Positions 57,097 through 64,000 of a stretch of DNA of 64,000 nt are shown here, one piece after another. Source of the stretch: Ricordea florida (Eukaryota > Cnidaria > Anthozoa > Corallimorpharia > Ricordeidae). The stretch covers positions 3,873,201 to 3,937,200 of the forward strand of contig OX453276.1 of the NCBI GenBank assembly GCA_949710005.1, given 5' to 3'. Both the position numbers and the translations under genes were made by a program. Each line of letters opens with the position of its first letter. Within the stretch, counting starts at the first letter, position 1. Under the pieces are notes generated by a model. The model had not been told where the DNA came from and made no database searches. It was given only the letters and a program-made list of their open reading frames with translations.

Positions 57097-57715
57097 CAGG
57101 GTGACCCCTTGGCGCTTAAAGGGTTAAAATAGTCACTAAACATTAATTTATCACAGGTTGTTAGTACTAGTGCCCATATTAAGCAAAAAAAAAGAAAACC
57201 TAAGAATCAACACTTTAAAAAAAGACTGATAAATAAAGAGCTGGAGAACAGTTCAAAACAAGGTGGATACATTTCTAATCAGCTGACTAATAAAATATTT
57301 CACTGAGCTTGTCACTGTTTCAATCAATATCAGTGCAGCAGCAACCATATTTGAAATTGTATTTTTTGTTTGCAGGATTAGGTTTGTAATGAATTTCATT
57401 CAAATTCAGCAAGCTGTGTTATTTGGTTCGTAACGCAACGCCAAGGCAAGGACCGTTGCGTGACGCGGTAAATATGATAATGGCCGTGAATTAAGATTAG
57501 TGGAGGCATGTAATGAACGATACCTTAAGAACCAAAATACATTGGCTTGATATCCAGATTTGTGATTTTCAGCCTCACTGGTCGCAAGTCAACAAAAATC
57601 ATCGTAATTTTAATTTGAGAGTCCCTACCGCGAAGTAGATTTGCCATGGAAACAGGTTAATGGACAGCCAAATACAAGGCGACAAGGAGATGATTGGTTC
57701 ATTTACTCGGGGGTT
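53954..57715. other. Intergenic, copy B of the convergent region
   Basis: Collinear with 21340-25147. Contains the foldback copy at 55093-55856, a TTGACCAAGC MITE at 56060-56215 and a B-specific MITE at 57005-57123. No gene seen. Confidence 0.6.
57005..57123. repeat. 119 bp MITE, TTAA target, B-specific
   Basis: Ends CCCTTTAAG / CTTAAAGGG, with TTAA at 57001-57004 and 57124-57127. Copy A has the single empty TTAA near 24530. The interior holds a tandem pair of GATTTCACTCTGTCTAACGC units. Confidence 0.85.
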
Positions 57716-58002
57716 TCATGCGCTGCTTTTAATGGTGAGCAAATATTCAGGATAGCATTGAGCATCGCGGAATACCACAAACAAAGTTGGATTCGAAACA
57801 TTGTCCACCACAGAGTCATACAGCACTTCCGGTATCAAAGGATCACGAGGTGGAGGTATCCGAAGGCCTTTGCGTCCCATTGTATACAACCCCACCAAGA
57901 CACGTGCAAGATACATTTGCCGCTCGCCACAGACAGCTGACGTGTAGGACATCGAGTAAGAAGCATTTCTGGCGAAGTAAACTCCATTGCCGTACATCGC
58001 AC
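57716..58002 (-). CDS. Last exon of a second PARP14-like gene (partial)
   Basis: Nearly identical to exon 4 of the PARP gene at 25148-25434. It encodes the end of the ART domain with GNGVYFA (catalytic Tyr), PTLFVVF (Leu at the third triad position) and the stop. The acceptor site (ATAAG before GTGCG) is kept and there is no damage. The next upstream exon should lie beyond position 64000 because the intron is enlarged by 5.3 kb of nested insertions and runs off the window. Whether the whole gene is intact cannot be seen. Confidence 0.75.
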
Positions 58003-59241
58003 CTTATAAGTAGAAGCAGAAAAAATTGCGAGTGTTGCAATATGGGACCGGTCATTTTTTATGTGGGGGGTGTGGGGGGGTGGGGGGGATTTTTTTTGTT
58101 TTAGCATGAAAGAAAAAGCGTGACCCACCCCTTTAAGCCCATTAGTTAATTCTTGACCCACCCCCATATAACTTTATTTAAGAGGTGACCCACCCCCAGC
58201 CCCCTTCAATCTATACCTCTATAAGGAGTTCCTGTGGACCAGTGTCCTACTCTGCGGCCAATTCTTGTTGATGTGCCTTCTTGTATTGTTACAGTATGAC
58301 TGTCATCATCCGATTCACTTTCGCTTTCACACCCAATCATCGTGAAATTCTCTTTTGGCCCACCCCTTTACTCTAAGGGACGGACCATTAGAAAAGTGAT
58401 GGGGGGGGGGGGGGGTGGAGAATTTTCACGAATTATTTTTTTCGCTCACTGCTTGTGCAGGAATTTTTTTTTCAGGTGAACCCCTCTGCACGACTTTTTT
58501 TTACTACGAGTGAAAAAGTCGCAATTGGACCTTCCTTCTGCATGAATTTTTTTTTTACCTTCTTTGCATGAATTTTTTTTCTTGGCATACAACAACAACA
58601 ATCTTTATTTACTTAACATATATATTTGAACAATAGTGCTGACCCGCAAGTAGCCGCAACACTAATCGAGGCGGGTCAGACACGGATAAAATATTAATTT
58701 ATATTATTTACATATAGTATATACCAAAACTAAGAGAGGGTTGCAAAAAAAAAAAAAATTAAAGTAGGAAAAAAAGTATAATTTTATACTAAACGTATTA
58801 AATAATATCACAGACTCCAAAGCTGTTTAATCCTAGACGTAATAGTAAACGTATCAACATAATCATCCTCAAACAATAGAATATCTAAGAGTTGTCGATG
58901 AATTGCTTCTTTAAATTTATGTTTTGATAATGAACGAATATTAAAAGGAATACAGTTCCATGTCTTAGCACCAAAACAAGAAAACGATCTAATCCTCTGC
59001 TGTGTTCTCGAATTTTGTATGGCAAAGGTGCCAGCCTGAGAAAATCTAGTGTTATAATGATGTACGTCAGAGGCAGGAGTAAATAAACTCGAGATATTTC
59101 GGGGTGTTTTGTTGTTAGATATGTCATGCATTATGATACAAATGGATTTAATATACTGAAAATTCAGCGGAAGAACATTATAAAGATCAAATAAAGGGAC
59201 AGCATGAGATTTGAAGGGTGAATCAAAGTAGGACTATGGTG

Positions 59242-60965
59242 AACTCGTGGATATGTTTACAAAACAGAGAAAAAAGAAATAATTTAAAAATTAATGAGGT
59301 GTTTTTTCAGAGTTGTGATTGAATGAACTTGAAGATAATTTTAATAATCTATAATCACAACATAAAAGTGACCAGGGAGCTGAGTAGCTTTTTGAAATAA
59401 ACATACAGTGAGTACATGACGCCAATCATTTGACTACACTAGGCATCAGTTATAAGGCAGGTGGCAAGCATACAGTTGTTAAAAAATTTGATAACTTAAC
59501 ATAAGGGTACAGGATTAAATGGCACCGAAACCAAATGTAGTTCTGGTATCCTGCTGCTCACTGTCTGTGTGTTCAAAGTAACAGGGTCCTTCTGAATAAG
59601 GTCTGAATTTTGTTGCCATGACATTGTCAATTTTATCATCATTATAGTTTTTGTTGTCTACAAGTCTATTCAATGTATGCAACAGAAATATCCACCTTGA
59701 TTCTGCAGCTGATAATGAACAAAACCATGTAGGATAGCCCAGCTGATGTGATGATCTTAAAATCCTTAAGACTCTCAATCCTTTATCAAGTTGAATTAGT
59801 TTATTTACCGTACCATCTCATTTTAGGTTATCAGTGGTATATATATTCAGGGTTGCACTTAAAAAAAATCAGACTTGCCATCATTAATACAGCAATACAT
59901 CTTTGTTTTTATCCTTATAACTTCTTGTTTTTACAATGTAAACATGATGAGTCACACAACAGTAAGCAAAACAGGTAAGCCTATTTTTCCAACATGTCTA
60001 CTTCAACACAATCTAGTTCACTTCAAGGTAAATTCGGAAATCAATAGACAGAAAACGTTTCATTGTAACGGCTTGTGGTGTATTGTATATAATATAACGC
60101 TTAATACATTTTCTACATGACTTACTCTTTTCGAACCCTGGTTCTCCGTCACGGCATGCGCCTCTATATTTAATGGTAAGCGTTGACATACTTCTTGACC
60201 GTCCCAATACTTTTCCAATTCGCTCAAATAAATTCTCATTCAAGTGCTAATTTTGCTCTATGAGTTCTCATCAAAGCTTACTACATTAGCAAGAGATTTT
60301 CTCATCTTCAGATCACTTTCGAGCCAACTGAAATTCATATACTGCTTGTAATCTTGGGGGCGGTCGATGGCGCTCGATGTCGGAAAAGCAAATAGTTATC
60401 ATCTGTTCACGTTTAGCGCCTGGCCGAGTAAAAGGCTCACGAAATTCAGTCTCCAAGTTGGTCATTGTCCTAACTGGAAACATTTAAACTCCTTTTGATT
60501 TTAGTAAGACCGCTAATGAGGCCCTGTTAGTGAGGTTGTTTATGTCGCGCGTCTGAGTTTCAAACCTTTTCACGTCGCAATTTCGGAAGGTCGAAGGTCG
60601 CTGTCGTAATTTCCCGTAAGCGGCTCGTCGTTCGTCGCCATTTCAGGTCCTTTATGTCGCCGTTTCAAGGCCACGTCGCTTGTCGAAATTTACCCCTAAC
60701 AGGGCCTCGCTAATCGTCCTCTTAAGCTACAAAATCATTACAAACTCTGGCAACGGTACGATACACTTTCAGCGTGAACTTTCATCAACAGACTTCCGTG
60801 ACTTCGGTCACGACAATTGTCGTCTTCATATCGGTGCCCCCGAGTTCTATCCGACTAATTACGAAGATGTCTACACTGGAGTGAGTGAGTGAGTGAGTGA
60901 GTGACAATTTGCATATCGAAGTCCCCACAAAAACTCGCAAATACGCTTCGCGTATCCACGAGTTA
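59242..60965. mobile_element. Insertion with AACTCGTGGATA inverted ends inside the LINE
   Basis: Separates two parts of the LINE ORF that otherwise continue each other (RALRLINF and SPFKSHAVPLF). Ends AACTCGTGGATATG / CGTATCCACGAGTT. Contains a MITE (60518-60708) and a short GAGT microsatellite (60877-60903). No gene recognised. Confidence 0.6.
60518..60708. repeat. 191 bp MITE (GAGGCCCTGTTAG ends)
   Basis: Inverted ends GAGGCCCTGTTAG / CTAACAGGGCCTC, flanked by CGCTAAT on the left and CGCTAAT overlapping the end on the right. Interior phrases around GTCGC repeat irregularly. Confidence 0.75.
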
Positions 60966-62413
60966 AAAATTGATTAGGCGAAGCGCACGTTTTTGTAGTA
61001 TCAAGATCTTATTAAGATTAGATTGAGCAGCTTGACCCCAAACCGCCAGGCCATAGCTTATATAAGGTTGAATCAGAGATCTATAAATATTAAGCAGGGT
61101 GCAAGAAGGAACAAAGTGCCTTAGCCTCGCCAATATGCCAAGTGATTTGCTGATTTTTGTTGCGATATACGCAATATGATATTTCCAAGACAGATTCGAA
61201 TCAAGCAAAACACAAAGGTACTTAACATGGTCTCTATGTTCAAGAGAAACATACGAATTAAGGCAGAAATCATAAATCTTCAGATCAACATTGTAATCAA
61301 TTTTTTTTGATAAGGACGAAATATAACAAAATTTGATTTGCTTACGTTTAAAGATAGTTTGTTAGCCATCAGCCATTTGCTGACATTACTAAGTTCAACA
61401 TTGATAGTATTCTCGAGAGATCTTAAGCTCTTATCAGCATAAAGTAGATTAGTATCGTCAGCAAAAAGATAGAAGCTAAATTTCTCTGATGAATTAGAAA
61501 GGTCATTAATGTATAATAAAAATAAAAGTGGGCCTAGGACTGATCCTTGAGGCACACCGCAAAGAGCTTTTGCCTTTTTTGAGATACAAGGACCTATTTG
61601 TGTACTCTGGTATCGATCAGTCAGATAGGATGAAAACCAATTATTGACCACACCTCTAATACCATAATGTTGAAGCTTTTCCAGTAATATTGAATGGTTA
61701 ACAGTATCAAACGCCTTCTTCAAATCGATAAAGATACCACAAGAATAAAGCCTTCTATCGCTGTTACGTTGTATTCTATCAACAATGTCTAGCAAAGCAT
61801 GTTCAGTGGAGCAGCGTTCACGAAATCCATATTGAGAATGATATAATACATCGTGTTTATCAAGAAAAGATTTAAGGCGACTGTACATAAGTTTCTCAAA
61901 TACACGGTTGAAGGAAGAAAGGAGCGAGATCGGTCTATAGTTGTTCGGATCTAATTCATCACCGGATTTGAAGACTGGTATAATCTTTGCAAGTTTTAGC
62001 TTAGATGGGTATATTCCAATTTCAAGCGATTTGTTTATAATTGCAGCAAGAGGTTTCGACAGAAGGTGAGCAGCAGATTTTACAATTTTAGTGGGGCAGG
62101 AATACAACCCCAGAGCTTTGTTTAAAGGAATGTCGTTTATCACTTCCTGGATATCCTCGGACAAAACAGTTCCAAACATAAAAGAATCTGAGTATTTACG
62201 CTTTGGTAAATACTGTGAGAAACGTACGTGGCTATGAGGAATTTTAGAAGCTAGTCGATGGCCTACAGAGGCAAAGTGCTCATTAAGGGCACTTATTAAG
62301 GGTGCTCATTAAGGGCACTTATTAAGGGTGCTCATTAAGGGTGTCAGATATTACACTCTGATCGGATGTGGGACCACTATTGCCCGGGCGCCAAATACTA
62401 GAAAAAGGTTTAT

Positions 62414-62690
62414 CCAGGAGCCCATCACCCGGAGCCTCCATACACACTATATCCTTGAGTCAACCTTTGCTCGTATCTTTTTATTTTTAGAACAGTCTCA
62501 AGAGAATATTTTGTGAGACGCTATCACTCAGGGTTTGTGACTGCGTGTGACGTAAAAGAACAACTTTGTTCTGATTGGACGGTACAATGCATTCGTGGGA
62601 ATTCGAACGACTAAAAATAGAAAGATACGGGCAAAGGTTGTCTCCTAGGGTTTATAAGGGAGATGGAGGCTCCGGGTGATGGGCTCCTGG
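62414..62690. repeat. 277 bp MITE (CCAGGAGCCCATCACCCGG ends)
   Basis: Perfect 27 bp inverted ends, with TTTAT on both sides (62409-62413, 62691-62695). It interrupts the LINE between its linker and RT parts. Just to its left, 62278-62345 holds a tandem AAGGGCACTTATTAAGGGTG repeat. Confidence 0.85.
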
Positions 62691-63305
62691 TTTATCACTT
62701 CTCTTATTCCGGTTAATTAGCAAGTTAATGCCATTCCAGGTTTTTTTCATATTACTAATATTAAGTTCGAAAAAGTTGTGATAATAATTTTTTTTACTAA
62801 TTCTAGAGAGAAGCACAATCTTATTTCTGTAAAATTTATATCGCTCCCTATTTCCAGAGTAGAAAAGCTCATTCTTTATCTTAATAGATTTCCTTAGTCC
62901 TTCAGTTATCCATGGTTTTGACAACTGTTTACTTTTCCGTTTAGATAGGGTACGAAGTGGAGCATGTTTATTAATAATCTTATTTACTTTATTGTAAAAG
63001 GTAGAAAATATTTTGTCGATATCATCCCCACGCAGTGATGCGTCCCAATTTGTCATCGAAAGATCTTCCAAAAATCTATGCTCGGAGAACTGAGAGTAGT
63101 CACGAGTAATGATTTTTTTAGGCTCAACTTTAACCAAAGACGATTTCAGGATGCAAAATTGAGAAAAAAGTATTTTCCCTTGCATGAATTTCCCCCCCCC
63201 CCATCACTTTTCTAATGGTCCGTCCCTAAAAAAAATAGGCCTGGCCCACCCCATGATTTTTCCCCCCACCCCCCCCCCCACATAAATAATGACCGGTCCC
63301 TAATG

Positions 63306-63464
63306 GGGTAAGATTTCCGTCCGTACAGGTCCCTACTTCATTATGCATTCTGTAACTATACTATTTCGTTCTTCGAACACAAGAAATATTTGTACGTGCA
63401 TTACACCAGACAAGACAGCTTCAGCATGCATAATGAAGTAGGGACCTGTGTGAAAATCTTACCC
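63306..63464. repeat. MITE, GGTAAGATTT family, copy B of 25478
   Basis: Same inverted ends and position as in copy A, with a small insertion (CCGT) in the left arm. The following 63465-64000 matches 25631-26160, which is PARP intron 3. Confidence 0.8.
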
Positions 63465-64000
63465 AAAAATGTCAGTTTTTTTCTGTTATCCTAGTGTGGC
63501 ATCACGCGGAAGGCCGAGCAATGGGAAAGAATTTTATAAATATACTAATATACTTGTTCTATACCTACAGACTTAAGATTAAGATTGTCGGGTTTCAGTT
63601 TGTAATTTTGAAGCGTTCAGTGGTGGTCGGAACATTTCGGCAATATCGGCAATGCTTCTTCGCAAAGTCGTTATAAATCTTCGAAAGTCACTGGGACGTT
63701 TCGGGAAACCGCGGTCATGACGCGACAAAAATCTCTCGCATTTGACTCACAAAAGTTGGCACGTATGCAATATACCTATTCCTCCTCGGATAAAATACAG
63801 TGATGTTCGCAGATACAATCGCAAAATAGACAGCACTATTTCGCGACGATTAGGCAAGAAACAAAGAAAGGATTGAAATTTGTAAAAATAATGAAAATAT
63901 TGGAGTGAGTATTTATCTTCCAAGAGTATCAGAACTGAAAGCAGGGCTTCATCACCAGGCACTATTCGCAGACTATTCGGGACCGAGCCCACATACGAGT

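Larger units (their letters stand above)
58588..63170 (-). mobile_element. 5'-truncated non-LTR retrotransposon (CR1/L2/Jockey-like)
   Basis: Inserted within the MITE at 58377-63226. The 3' end (low coordinates) finishes in TTGTTGTTGTA instead of a poly-A. The protein, read leftward, has the linker between endonuclease and RT (62694-63185: NKHAPLRTLSKRKSKQL, KPWITEGLRKSIKIKN), RT (62290-61280: YRPISLLS, FIDLKKAFDTVNH, GVPQGSVLGPLLFLLYIND, FADDT), a post-RT part (61208-60963) and a C-terminal part (59216-58808). The endonuclease is absent. It is interrupted by TIR elements at 62414-62690 and about 59242-60965, so it is dead. Confidence 0.85.
58377..63226. repeat. Harbinger-like MITE split by a LINE
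   Basis: Same ends as 15134-15432, with TAA on both sides (58374-58376, 63227-63229). Compared with the whole copy, the break falls after CTTGGCA and before TTTTCCCTTG, where the LINE is inserted. Confidence 0.85.
58044..63300. mobile_element. Outer TIR element of a nested stack (GGGACCGGTCATT ends)
   Basis: GGGACCGGTCATTTTTTATG at the left is mirrored at the right (CATAAATAATGACCGGTCCC). Next to each end are G- or C-runs. Copy A has the uninterrupted sequence near 25475. The ends resemble those of the Harbinger-like MITE inside it. Confidence 0.75.
49177..64000 (+). repeat. Segmental duplication, copy B (continues past the window)
   Basis: Collinear with copy A at 16088-26160. B-specific insertions are 49831-52938 (foldback), 57005-57123 (MITE) and 58044-63300 (nested set). 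B lacks the THAP transposon and the 22117-22232 insertion. Confidence 0.85.

Overview
The window looks like animal DNA from a cnidarian, most likely a hexacoral (stony coral or sea anemone). This is an inference from the sequence: AT-rich intergenic DNA, GT-AG introns, a macrodomain-PARP gene, and a dense mix of Harbinger, Kolobok, hAT, BEL/Pao, Penelope and CR1/L2-like elements with tRNA-derived SINEs. No bacterial gene organisation is present.

Layout. 1-9 kb holds decayed repeats: MITEs, a LINE endonuclease relic, a pogo-like transposase pseudogene, two SINEs and a Penelope 3' end. 9.3-21.3 kb carries three intact single-exon paralogues on the plus strand (9297, 12773, 19954), called RHIM-TPR1, 2 and 3 here. 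Each has an N-terminal RHIM-like amyloid motif (two in RHIM-TPR2) followed by a TPR-like helical repeat region. A 3.6 kb TTAA-flanked THAP transposon (16317-19888) sits just upstream of RHIM-TPR3 and contains, on its minus strand, a three-exon gene for a P2X7-ballast-like cysteine domain. 25.1-29.9 kb is a four-exon PARP14-like gene on the minus strand (macrodomain, KH-like, WWE, mono-ADP-ribosyltransferase). 30.2-42.6 kb is a broken BEL/Pao retrotransposon carrying later insertions, one of which has captured helicase and Penelope fragments. 42.9-48.4 kb is a field of terminal-inverted-repeat elements. 49.2-64 kb is a second copy of the 16.1-26.2 kb unit: a broken fourth RHIM-TPR gene, the same convergent intergenic DNA and the last exon of a second PARP gene, which continues past the window edge.

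How the parts may work together. RHIM motifs are known to nucleate functional amyloids in RIPK1, RIPK3, TRIF and ZBP1, and in the fly IMD pathway. The three intact genes are therefore best read as RHIM adaptors or scaffolds whose TPR region binds another protein. All three have NF-kB-like decamers shortly upstream (two perfect, one with a single mismatch), and one gene is paired and co-duplicated with a macroPARP of the antiviral type. Together this suggests an inducible innate-immune locus. The functional part is inference; the motifs, paralogy, duplication and nested insertions are read directly from the sequence.
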